DNA of 64,000 nucleotides from Ascoidea rubescens DSM 1968 (taxonomy: Eukaryota; Ascomycota; Saccharomycetes; Ascoideales; Ascoideaceae): positions 288,245-352,244 of the forward strand of contig NW_017962922.1 of assembly GCF_001661345.1 (NCBI RefSeq). The letters are read 5' to 3'. The position numbers were made by a program, and so were the translations under genes. Numbering within the stretch: position 1 is the first letter of the stretch; the number at the start of each line of letters is the position of its first letter. The notes beneath the pieces are model-generated. The model searched no databases, was not told the origin of the DNA, and saw nothing but the letters and a program-made list of their open reading frames with translations. Below, piece after piece: positions 53,503 to 63,434 of this stretch.

Positions 53503-54561
53503 CTAAAACTATCACCGTATTATATTCTGAGAAAGCAAAAAAGCCCTTTTGTTTCTTCCCAGAGCCATGAAAAGTGCCTTTTCACTTTGGTCATGAGAGA
53601 ATAGGCAATGCAAGTTATTGTTTATTGGTGCTCGATGCGATCACGTGCAGATTGGGTGATCCAACGGGGGTGTGCACATGTTTTAAGTAATTATAATATC
53701 AATATGCACGTGACTTGAGACAGTAACAAAAGAATGTACTGTTTGAGGAGGGGCACGGGAACCACAAATCCGGCGTCTGCTGGGCATGAAAAGGTGGAGG
53801 AGTTTAAACAAAAATGTAGAAAGAAGCTGAAAGGAAGTTGGAAAGAAGTTGGAAAGAAGAGGAAGAAACTGAAGGGAAATGAAGATGCTAGGAAAGGAAA
53901 ACAGCTAGAACAAGTTAAGATCCCATCTGAAAAGAGGAACACATTCAGGAAAAGTTGAGGTTTGGGAACTTAAAAAGAGTTGGGAGCTTATTGGACTCCA
54001 ACCGTATAAAATAACTAGCAAATTATAAATCATAAATTGTAAACGATAAACTTTTGTGATTTTAATCTTCAGCTTTATGGCAGACTTTGCAAAGTAATTA
54101 TTCTGTTGTCATTCTTTATATAGAATTAGCTTTTTGTTTTTAGTTGATTAAATGTATAAATAGCGATAATTTATCTAGGATCTCTTTTGTCGCTTCTTTA
54201 ACACGAAACGAGTAACTATTGTCAACTACAAACAAACGGGTATAGTCTTGATCCTTGAGTTGTTTTTGATCAATTTGATTTCTTGATTTGCTATTATTTT
54301 AAAATATTTATGATCCCTGGTTTGAATCTATTTCTTAACTTCTTGTCAACTTGCTAATAATTTCTTATTTTTTCAATCGTAATAATCTTAATCTTAATCA
54401 TAATCATTCTAATAATTTGATCTAATTTAAAGTAACAGAACAAAATATAATAACATTAATAAAATTAATAAAATTAATATAATTTAGTATAAAACAAAAT
54501 AGTATAACATCATATAACATAATATAATAAAAATTAAAGGGATATAATTTTTCTAATATCA
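53503..54561. other. Intergenic upstream of KRE9
   Basis: Contains two CACGTG boxes (53642-53647, 53707-53712), the first in the form ATCACGTG. A Lys-rich open frame of 74 codons (53734-53958) starts with ATG but looks like low-complexity chance coding. The last 150 bp are A/T repeats (AATAAAATTAAT type). Confidence 0.4.
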
Positions 54562-55443
54562 ATGAAAAATATAATCAATTCATTAAATATACTTATTATA
54601 AACGTTTTTATAGTAATTTTTTTCAATAAATTTGTTTCATCAGACGTTTCCATATCAAAACCACTATCAGGACAAACGTTTTCAGTATCAGGAGATGAGA
54701 TAATAATTGATGTCAAATGGGTTGATTCAGGAGCTGAACCCAAGATTGAAGAAATAGTATCATATACATTTACATTGTGTACTGGATCAAATTCAGATAT
54801 TACAGCTGTTGACGTACTAGGATCCAATATACTAGCATCAAAGATCACCAATAATTATTTTGAAGCCAAAATAGATCCAACGGCTGGTGAAAATGGTGTT
54901 TATTATATCCAAATCTTTTCAGTTTATCCTACCGGTTATTCAATTCACTATTCACATCGTTTTAAATTGAGTGGAATGACAGGGAAGGATGAGGCATCAG
55001 GATCGCTCAATGATCCGCCACCTTCAGCACAATACTCCTTCAAGAAAACTGGCACAGAGACTGAGACTGATGAGGCTCCTGGCACTATTGATTCAGCATC
55101 CTTTACCATCCCCTATACTTTGCAAACTGGCAGAACAAGATATGCTCCCATGCAAACCCAGCCAGGCTCAAAAGTAACAGCCACAGGATGGACAAGAAGA
55201 TTTCCCACTTCTGCTGTCACATTTTATAAGACTGCCAAACCATCGCCAGTCGTCTATTCCACCATAACTCCCGGCTGGTCGTATTCAAGAACATCATATT
55301 TCAACTATGCGACCCCGGCACCATATCCAAGTGACAATGGAGGATGGTATGGAGCATCAGAAAGACTCATAGCTCCAGTGAAAATGAATCCCATTTCGCT
55401 AAGACGAAGATGGTTAAATGATTTTGACGATGATTATGAATAG
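54562..55443 (+). CDS. KRE9: Beta-1,6-glucan assembly protein KRE9/KNH1
   Basis: 293 residues. Signal peptide in the first 26 residues, then DVSISKPLSGQTFSVSGDEIIIDVKWVDSGAEPKIEEIVSYTFTLCTGSN, the Kre9/Knh1 domain, which continues through GVYYIQIFSVYPTGYSIHYSHRFKLSGMTG. The C-terminal half has the second conserved block YTLQTGRTRYAPMQTQPG, VTATGWTRRFPTSAVTFY, TPGWSYS and NYATPAPYPSDNGGW. Kre9 is a secretory-pathway and cell-surface protein needed for beta-1,6-glucan in the wall. The middle linker is Ser/Thr-poor compared with S. cerevisiae. It ends in an unusual acidic tail (DFDDDYE). KRE9 and KNH1 cannot be told apart from sequence alone here. Confidence 0.95.
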   Translation: MKNIINSLNILIINVFIVIFFNKFVSSDVSISKPLSGQTFSVSGDEIIIDVKWVDSGAEPKIEEIVSYTFTLCTGSNSDITAVDVLGSNILASKITNNYFEAKIDPTAGENGVYYIQIFSVYPTGYSIHYSHRFKLSGMTGKDEASGSLNDPPPSAQYSFKKTGTETETDEAPGTIDSASFTIPYTLQTGRTRYAPMQTQPGSKVTATGWTRRFPTSAVTFYKTAKPSPVVYSTITPGWSYSRTSYFNYATPAPYPSDNGGWYGASERLIAPVKMNPISLRRRWLNDFDDDYE

Positions 55444-56034
55444 TTGTGTTAATTTAATGGGTTTCGCTTTTTTTTTTTGTTTTAATTCTCGTTTATTGTA
55501 CTGTATATTATTATTTATTGCTTATTGTTGCTTGTTTGTTACTTGAATGTTGGGTAGTGGCCACTTTACGTTTTATCTATACATTAATTTCAGCTGTCTT
55601 TTCTCTATCTCTCTCCTACTCGAGTCTGCAGGGCCGGGACCCTCTGCTCCAGCAGGTCTCACCATCAAGCACCTCCTCCACCATTGGACATCCTTCAATA
55701 TTCCTCTAGAGGTCCAGAAAAGGCCATAAAATGCTACATTCCTTTTAGAATCCCACTGGCATTACCCTCCTCAGCCTCTGGAAATTTGGCTCTTCCGTTT
55801 TCGGCAGCTCAGTGTATGTGAAAGGATTGGAAAGGATTTGGGACTGAAGATGTGGTATTTAACGTCTTCTCTTCTTCACCAAACATTGTTTTCCCTTGAC
55901 TGACTTCTTTCGTTTTGCTTTTGTCCTTGCTCCAGCACTCAATCTCCTCTTTGGCCTTTCCACTCTTTTATTTGCTTTCAATTCTTAGACTTATTCATCA
56001 CTCTGCATTCCACAAAATTTTTCAATAATTCACA
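55444..56034. other. Intergenic: promoter of the CaaX protein gene
   Basis: CT-rich leader with short open frames of no content; GC is raised around 55620-55690. No TATA box chosen. Confidence 0.4.
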
Positions 56035-56340
56035 ATGTCCTCAGCATCCTCTCGATCCTCTGTTTCATCCAGGTCTTCTAGATCCTCCAGATCCTCTTCC
56101 GATAGAGAGAATGCTCCTGCTCCTGCCCCAGCTTCAGCTCCTGCCCCAGCTGCTGCTCCTGCCCCAGCCCTTGCTCCTGCCGGTTCCTTGACCTCAAGAT
56201 CCTCTTCAGACATAGGTGTTCCTCCAGCTGCTGTTCCAGCTGCTGCTCCTGCTCCTGCCCCAGCTGCTGCCGCTGCTCCTCCAGCTACTGCCGCTGCTCC
56301 AGCTGAAGACTCAGGCTGTTGTGGTTGTGTCATTATGTAA
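56035..56340 (+). CDS. Small Ser/Ala/Pro-rich protein with C-terminal CaaX prenylation box
   Basis: 101 residues. The first 25 residues are Ser/Arg-rich (SSRSSVSSRSSRSSRSSSDRE), then Ala-Pro repeats (APAPAPASAPAP...), a second Ser/Arg patch (SLTSRSSSD), more Ala-Pro, and the ending DSGCCGCVIM. CVIM is a strong farnesylation box (C-a-a-X with X = Met). The two cysteines before it could be palmitoylated, as in Ras-type tails. The predicted product is a prenylated, membrane-bound, intrinsically disordered protein with candidate phosphorylation sites; I know no family for it. ATG context is AATTCACAATG. Codons are GCT/CCT-biased, unlike the AT-rich neighbours, which reflects the composition. The exact CaaX ending at a stop codon in a short ORF makes chance unlikely. 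Confidence 0.72.
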   Translation: MSSASSRSSVSSRSSRSSRSSSDRENAPAPAPASAPAPAAAPAPALAPAGSLTSRSSSDIGVPPAAVPAAAPAPAPAAAAAPPATAAAPAEDSGCCGCVIM

Positions 56341-58270
56341 GGCCCCTGGCTGTCTTTCAGTAATGATAAATATTCAATCAATAAAAACATTGCGTGTGGT
56401 TTTTTTATCTTTAGTTCATTGAACCACTGATTTTTTTTGTTATCTTTTTTATTTTCTTCAATTGTTTTGTTTACATTTTTGTTTTATAACCCTGCGTCGT
56501 TGTGACTTTCATCTTAATCCTCTAATTTATTCTTTAATCTATTCTTTAATTTATTTTTTTTCAATTTCCCTCATCTTTTTATTAAATCAAATAACACCAA
56601 ATAAAATACAATAAAATACAATAAAATACAATAAAATACAATAAAATACAATAAAACTCAAACAAATTCAAATAGATTCATTGGATTTACTTTCAAAAAG
56701 TGATTTTACATATATTTATAATCGTTAATGAAGAAACACATAATGGCTTAGTTAATGGCTTGCTTGTAAAAAATTCTCTTGGTACAATTCTCAATATGTA
56801 TCCTCAATATGTGTTTTAAATAATTTGCATTTTCAATAATTTGTATATTTAAGATCTTATTCATTTACTGCAAGAAAAGGGTAGTGCAACTGTTTATCAA
56901 TATTTCTGTTATAAGCAGTGATTTTATTCAATGTATCACATCAACATTCTTATATCCAATTGTCTGTATTTGATGGTTATTATCGCTGCTGTTATGAATT
57001 TAACAGCAGTTCTTGGTTGTAATTCTTTTGCGGAATCAACCAATGAGCGCCGCCTATCGCCTTCTAAGCCAAGATAAAAAGCATCCCATACAATTTGTAA
57101 TAACCACCACAACGTACTTGAAAGTTATGTATCAACTGTGCTTTTTAACAATTGCAAAAATTGTTTTTTTACTTATCAGTGGAAATGAAATCAATTAGTT
57201 ACTGTTCGATTTTGCTGTATCTCCATCATTCGTACTACTGCTTTTGCTATCTTTTTTAAACTTTATACCAGATCATTGAGTAACTAATTTATTATAATTT
57301 AAACTAACTTGATCTTTTTTTTTATTAATTTTTATTAATTTTTATTAATTTGTACTTGCTTTTATTAAATTTTATTAATTTCATCTCAAACCGACTAGTT
57401 AATTAAACTATCAATCTAATTTCTTATCACATAGAAGAAAATGAAGAAAATAAATAAAAAATAAAAAAATTGAGTGTCTGCTATCCACTCTCAACTCGTT
57501 ATATCTATATTAGCCGATCTTCAAACCATTCAATATCCCATTTCAAAGCTAACAAATTAATATCTCAATGAATTTAATAATCAGACAGTTTAAAAACCAC
57601 TAAACCCAGCTAATTAAAAACTGGCTAAAACTATCGATCCACCAAATCACCACACCTTTCCAAACGTTTTCATCTAATTTTCCCACATCCGTAACATGAA
57701 AAAAATATCTTAAACCAAAGTCACTTTTAAATGAAATTACTGTAAATTTAAACCACTCTAGCCCTGCTTGGCTCCACTAACCAGCTTTCAAACATCTTTA
57801 TCGACCCACGATAACGCTCTGCTGCTTCAGCTTCATCTGCTCTTGCTCTGCTCCTGCTCTGCTCTTCCTCCTCTTCCACCATCGCTTCCTCACTTCTCGT
57901 GCCCACCCCCACAAAACCGGCTCTCTGGGCCAAATTATTCCGCTGCCGTCTCCCGGCTCGGCTCTCAAGCTCGGCTAAATCCAAGCACTCCTATTGTGAT
58001 CAACACATTACTATGAGTTTAACTCGGGTCTTAATGGTGGGTCTGAAAGTCCAGCACTCTACAATTTACACCTTTTCTGTTCACCATATCTCGATTCACT
58101 GGCTCTGCTTTCAACACTTCTTCTTCCCTGCTTTTGAGTACACTCTAACAATCCCTCTATCTGATTTTTTTTATAAATACGAGCATATCTTGCCTCCTTT
58201 TCTCTCTGATGTTTCTTCGTAGACAAGCACTGTGTAATTCAACCAGCCCACTTATCGTGCAAGTTATACA
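56341..58270. other. Intergenic: 1.9 kb between CaaX gene and FAA2
   Basis: No gene supported. Contains the 10-bp repeat at 56601-56660, TTTATTAA-type repeats at 57320-57380, and a GC-richer patch at 57760-57990 whose open frames on both strands have no domain. The last 300 bp are CT-rich, like an active promoter leader. Confidence 0.45.
56601..56660 (+). repeat. 10-bp tandem repeat ATAAAATACA
   Basis: Five perfect copies in register (56601-56650) and a degenerate sixth. The period equals one helical turn and the A-tracts are in phase, which favours intrinsic DNA bending. It lies 260 bp after the CaaX gene. Confidence 0.9.
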
Positions 58271-60721
58271 ATGGCAAAGCTAACTGACTATTCTTTTGAC
58301 CAGTTCTCGGGCTACACCTTATCGCCCTCTGAGAAGAAATCGTTTCTTGATTTCTACTCAATGTTTCCTTTACCAACTGACCAAATCGACTATGGTGAAG
58401 CAATCCCAAACTCACAAAGACAAAACTATTCAAAGATATATAGACCAAAATCTCTAGTCAACCTTGACATCTCAAATCCAAACGATCAACCAAACTTGCT
58501 AACATACTTGCATCCCTTCTTGGACACCTATTTCAAGTTTTTTGAAATTGCTAGCAATTTATGGCCTAACCATAACTGTCTAGGCGAAAGATTGTTCAAC
58601 CAACAACTCAACTCTCACAACGATTACTACACTTTTCAAACCTTTGATCAAATCAAACAGAGAAGAAACAATCTAGGCTCTGGTATCCTAAAAATCGTTA
58701 GAAACAACAAAAACTATCAAAATTTCATCAAAAATGATCCCAATATCTACTCCCACTCGGATTTCAATTATGAGTTTATACTAACTCTTTACTCATCCAA
58801 TAGAATAGAATGGGCTCTAACTGATCTAGCTTGTCAAGCTTACAGTTTACCCAATACCACTCTATATGATACACTTGGTTCTGAGACCTCGAATTATATC
58901 TTAAATTTAACTCGATCTCCCATTGTTTTTTGTTCTCGTCAGAATATTATAAAACTCTTAAATTTGAAAAAGACTTTTGAGTCAAAATTGACTAAATTTT
59001 TAATCATCGTTTCATTTGACGAGTTGGACTTCAAACAAAAAAAAGAAGATCAATCCTTGAAAGAATTGGCTGAATCGTTGAATTTGGAATTATACGATAT
59101 AAATGAAGTCGAAACCGCCGGTAAATCATTCCCATTACCTTTAAACCCATCAGGGCCAAATGACTTGTACACCATATCGTTCACTTCTGGTACCACTGGT
59201 GTTCCCAAGGGTGTTGAATTAACTCAAAGGAACCTATGCGCTGGTCTTGCGTTGTGTTTCAAACAAATTGGTAAACCCGATCTTAAAGCTGATAATGCAA
59301 TTGATATACTTACCAAAGATCAACAGAACAACTACACACAATACCAACCAAGAACTTTGGCATTTTTACCATTGGCTCATATTTATGAAAGACAATTCTT
59401 AGCATTTGAGTTAGTCTCCGGCGGAGCAATTGGATTCCCAAGTTCAGCTAATCCTGTGATTTCATTGATTGAGGATTTGAAATCTTTAAGACCTTATTCT
59501 TTCAACTCTGTTCCAAGGGTTTTCAATAAAATTGAAAGCTCAATTAAATTGTTAATCAAACACTCAAACGATCCTAAAAGCCAATCACTCAAAGAAGAAA
59601 TACTAAAAAATGAACAACAAAAGGAAAAGGAAAAGGATAAAAAACAAAAAAGTAATAACCAACCTCATTGGTTGTTTGATAAGGAAACTGTTGACAAATT
59701 TCGTCAAGTATTTGGGTTTCATAATACTCGTTTTTTCGTCACTGGCTCAGCACCTATTGCTCCAGAAACTGTTAAGTTTTTAAGAGCAGCTTTGGGACTT
59801 GGTTTTAGACAAGGGTATGGACTAACTGAGTCTGTTGCTTGTATAACTATCGGTATACCATTTGAAAAGGATCCAAGTGCATGTGGAGTTGGTGGATTGA
59901 CCATTGAGTATAGATTAAGAGACGTTAAGGAAATGAATTACATCTCAAACAATCCAGATGGAATCCCCAAGGGTGAGTTAATGATTAGAGGGCCACAAAT
60001 ATTTTTGGGATATTTCAAAAACGAAAAAGCTACTTCAGAATCATTTGATGAAGATGGGTTTTTCCACACTGGCGATATTTGTAAAGTCAATCCAAACAAC
60101 AGAAATCGGTTATATATAATTGACAGAATTAAAAACTTTTTTAAATTATCTCAGGGAGAATATATTAGTCCCGAAAAAATTGAAACAGTTTACCTCACAG
60201 CTTCTCCAATGGTTCAACAAGCATTTGTTTATGGAAATTCATTGAAAAGTTATCTAATTGGAATCTTTGGTGTCGATGTTGAAAACTTGAAGAAAACCAT
60301 TTTCCATAAACAGATTGATGTATTAAAATATGCCAATTTAGATAAATCAGGCAACGAGAAAATTATCGAAGAATTCATTGGGATGGTTAACAATAGTAAC
60401 AACGATAAGCAATTTATTGAGTTAATTAACACTCATTCTTTTTTAAAAAAACCTATCATCTTATATCTAAACAATCAGGTTGAAAAATTGTCCCTGAGAA
60501 TGAATCGTAAATTGTTGCAGAATTATGAAAAAATACAAAACCTTGAGTTTGCAATCAACCCGTTGACTATTGAGGACAACTTGATTACACCAACAATGAA
60601 GGTGAGAAGAGCCAATTGCAGTAAGCATTTTGACGAAGCACTCGACAAGTTGTATTTGGAAGGATCGCTAGTCAAGGACAGTAAGCAGCTATTAAAAGTT
60701 CTTGAGGAGGACGAAAGCTGA
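58271..60721 (+). CDS. FAA2: Acyl-CoA synthetase FAA2-like
   Basis: 816 residues (S. cerevisiae Faa2 has 744). WALTDLACQAYSLPNTTLYDTLGSETSNYILNLT is the family's distinctive block. Next are the AMP-binding motif SFTSGTTGVPKG (303-314), FVTGSAPIAPET, QGYGLTES (514-521), FFHTGD (around 600) and IDRIKNFFKLSQGEYISPEKIE (adenylate-forming hinge). The C-terminal block NLITPTMKVRRANCSKHFDEALDKLYLEGSLVK is conserved too. The enzyme activates medium- and long-chain fatty acids to acyl-CoA, in S. cerevisiae for peroxisomal beta-oxidation. A Lys/Gln-rich loop (about 440-460) and an extended N-terminus account for the extra length. The C-terminus ends EEDES, without a PTS1-like tripeptide, so peroxisomal import would need another signal. 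Start ATG follows a CT-rich leader. Confidence 0.94.
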   Translation: MAKLTDYSFDQFSGYTLSPSEKKSFLDFYSMFPLPTDQIDYGEAIPNSQRQNYSKIYRPKSLVNLDISNPNDQPNLLTYLHPFLDTYFKFFEIASNLWPNHNCLGERLFNQQLNSHNDYYTFQTFDQIKQRRNNLGSGILKIVRNNKNYQNFIKNDPNIYSHSDFNYEFILTLYSSNRIEWALTDLACQAYSLPNTTLYDTLGSETSNYILNLTRSPIVFCSRQNIIKLLNLKKTFESKLTKFLIIVSFDELDFKQKKEDQSLKELAESLNLELYDINEVETAGKSFPLPLNPSGPNDLYTISFTSGTTGVPKGVELTQRNLCAGLALCFKQIGKPDLKADNAIDILTKDQQNNYTQYQPRTLAFLPLAHIYERQFLAFELVSGGAIGFPSSANPVISLIEDLKSLRPYSFNSVPRVFNKIESSIKLLIKHSNDPKSQSLKEEILKNEQQKEKEKDKKQKSNNQPHWLFDKETVDKFRQVFGFHNTRFFVTGSAPIAPETVKFLRAALGLGFRQGYGLTESVACITIGIPFEKDPSACGVGGLTIEYRLRDVKEMNYISNNPDGIPKGELMIRGPQIFLGYFKNEKATSESFDEDGFFHTGDICKVNPNNRNRLYIIDRIKNFFKLSQGEYISPEKIETVYLTASPMVQQAFVYGNSLKSYLIGIFGVDVENLKKTIFHKQIDVLKYANLDKSGNEKIIEEFIGMVNNSNNDKQFIELINTHSFLKKPIILYLNNQVEKLSLRMNRKLLQNYEKIQNLEFAINPLTIEDNLITPTMKVRRANCSKHFDEALDKLYLEGSLVKDSKQLLKVLEEDES

Positions 60722-63434
60722 TTTGAAATCCAGCACAGAAATAACTTTATAGATCTTTATATATATAAACCCTTTTCGGCATGAGGCTACAGATATCAAG
60801 ATACTATCACGCAATTTTCAGCACGCAAAACTCAAACACGAAACTCAAAAGCAAATCACAGATACGAAATAAAAACGCAAATAATGTCCGGCATTAGGCG
60901 GCACTGCGGGCGGAAGATGGATTCAACAAAACTGGAATTGCTGTTTTCAGAAGCGTGTTGAAGGTTGTATCCATCACAGTGGTGCGAAACACACAGGTAC
61001 GTGCAGAAACGGTGCTGGTGGTTTCTTTCTTTAAACCCTTCAGGATATATTGGAATATTGGGATGTGATGAGAAAGAGTTTTTGAAAGAAAAAGAACAAC
61101 TGGATAAAAACAAGCAGTTGACGAGGATTGATATCTTGGAGGGATCAATTAATATAGTTGTTTCTATTGTTTTTTGCTCTTAGGTCTGATGCAGTAATTT
61201 GCTTGTTTTATTGCTGGACTCAATATATTTGGATCAATAGACGTGTGCTTTGTTGGCTGATATGTTTTGGTCTTTATATGTGCTCGAATATTTACAATTT
61301 GAAAGTGATACGAAAGAGAGTAGAGACAATGAAATTCAAGTTACTAAGGTATATTTGTTTTTTAAAGAAAACTCACCACTCTAAATAATAAATTTCATTA
61401 ACCTAGAAACTGTGAATTGATGATTTCAAGCAACAGATTAACAAAAAAGTTGTTTTTTTTCAAAAAAAAAAGGCTAGAAATTAAAAAAAATAAAAAGTAA
61501 TGTAAAGATGTTCAAGAAATCCAGGGAAAATTTAATTCACTTTTATGACCGATATTCAAATAAGTGGAAGAGTTTTAATTTGAGTTTACAAATAATCAAA
61601 TTCGCCATTACTAATAGCTTTAGTTATTGAGGCAGAAACCATTTTCTTAAAACGACATTTAAGCATTTGTAATTGGTTGATTTGTCTATGTTCATCCATG
61701 ATTCTCTATGGTGAAGGAATTAAGCAATCTCATTAGAATTTGTCTTATAAATCTGTATTATAAATTCTCCCATTAAAAATAACTGGTATCACAACTCAAT
61801 TACACAAAATATTCCGCAATCAAAAGTGTTATTTGTACTCTATGGGGTGAAATGCTACTTGTCAGTTATTGTCAAATGTGGATTGTGGTTTTTAGCTGTC
61901 TTTAAAGAGAGGGAAATGATCCATTTAGTAAAAAACTGGAGAATTTTCCAATAACTGTGTATTTGGAAGATGGAGGTTTCCTGTTTTAACTAACGATTCA
62001 ATTCTCACACTCTTTTGTCTATTGTTCACCTAGAAGCAGTATCTGGAATTTGCTGCAGCTTGTCGTAGTAGCACCTTTGCAGTAATACTCCAAGATATCC
62101 TACAATAGTCCCCCATCAAGTATGCCCATTCACATATAATCAGATATTCCACAACCTGAAAACTCTGCTGCGAACGTTGCTCTGAGTGGAAAACAGCTTC
62201 GAGTATAATTAGAATTATTCAGGTGATCGAGCTGTGACTATTCTTTTTGTCCCCGCTCCCAAGTGCTATATTAAGAAATTATCAGTAAAATTGATTTTTA
62301 TTACTCTGTTTAACTTCTCTCAAACTCTCTGCAGCTGGAGGTTTCAGCTTTCTCTCTAGAATTTATTATTCAGCTGAGAGATTCAGTTCATTCGACACCA
62401 CAAGTATGTTCTGCTATCCACCTCATAAACAAAGCCAACACCATCACAATGCCTTGATTGCTTCATGCTGAGTGATCTCAAGGCTGATCTTTTTCATTTT
62501 CAGAAAGCTAATTCTCTCGTTTCTGCTGTGGCTATTCGCTATGTTTTGAGCTTCAAAATACTTCTTTTCGCCTGTTTTTGACCTTTAAGAATTTAGCAAT
62601 TACATCCCATAAAGAAAAGCTTGTGCTAAAAGACAATGCAAATGTTTGTAATTGCTTTTTGTTCATGATTGATATCCTTCATAGAGGAGTCAACTCAATT
62701 CAGCGCACTTTCATATCCATCGATTTTTACACCTACATCTCCTGGAAGCCCTGAGCTGATCAATCCGCTGTTTATGTTTTTCTTTAACCAAAAATAGACC
62801 AATTTGTCCTTTCTTTTAGTTATTTTTCTCCTGAATCGCTAAACTATTTTTGACCTCCTATGGCCTTAATTGGGTTTCAACAAAGTTCCTTCGTCAAACT
62901 ATTTTTAATCTCTCCAACAATGCATATTTACTAATATAGAAAACTCAGCAAGCACATATGGCATACCTTTCCAATAGACAAAACCAACTGCCGTCACTAT
63001 GTCGAAATACCTTAATTCCAACGAGACAATGATCGAAATGTGCTTTTGAGTTTCAGACATCTAATTGGTCCTGTGGGGGAATGTTAAAGAATAACGAAGA
63101 AAAAGAGTTTAGTTTTGTGTTTTTTCACTTCCACTGCCACTGAAGGTTGAAAACTTTTTAACAGGAAAATTATTTCAAGTTAGCCAAATTGAACAGTAAT
63201 ATATTCCCCTTTGCCTGATCTATTAAACAGATTATGATGAGCTCAAGATATAAATTCCTTGCAATTTCTCTTGCAATTTTAGACGACTAATTTGGAAACC
63301 AGAATCAATTTCTTCAACATATTTTATTGCTTTTAATATCGAAGACTGTAAAAAAAAAAGAAATTTCAAAACTACACAAATAAAGATAAAAAAAACCAAA
63401 AAGAAATTTAAACAATTAAAAAAAGCAAACAAAA
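60722..63434. other. 2.7-kb region with one candidate small gene, otherwise empty
   Basis: A strong TATA box (TATATATATAAA, 60758-60769) and an A-rich leader precede ATGTCCGGCATT at 60884, but that frame stops after 20 codons. A second frame (GFNKTGIAVFRSVLKVVSITVVRNTQ) and a third (GYIGILGCDEKEFLKEKEQLDKN..., ending TAG at 61181) look coding. No splice signals resolve it. The rest to 63434 shows no gene; the last 400 bp are the promoter of the next gene. Confidence 0.35.

Noticed and set aside
53640-53647. ATCACGTG as a centromere CDEI element
   Set aside because: No AT-rich CDEII of suitable length and no CDEIII-like TTCCGAA core lies next to it, so a point centromere is not supported.
53734-53958. 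Lys-rich 74-codon frame
   Set aside because: It starts with ATG but consists of Lys/Glu/Gly low complexity in a purine-rich strand; no homology or conserved signal.
60997-61043. A 47-base intron with GTACGT and CAG ends
   Set aside because: No TACTAAC-like branch site, and joining the flanks does not yield a long frame from the ATG at 60884.
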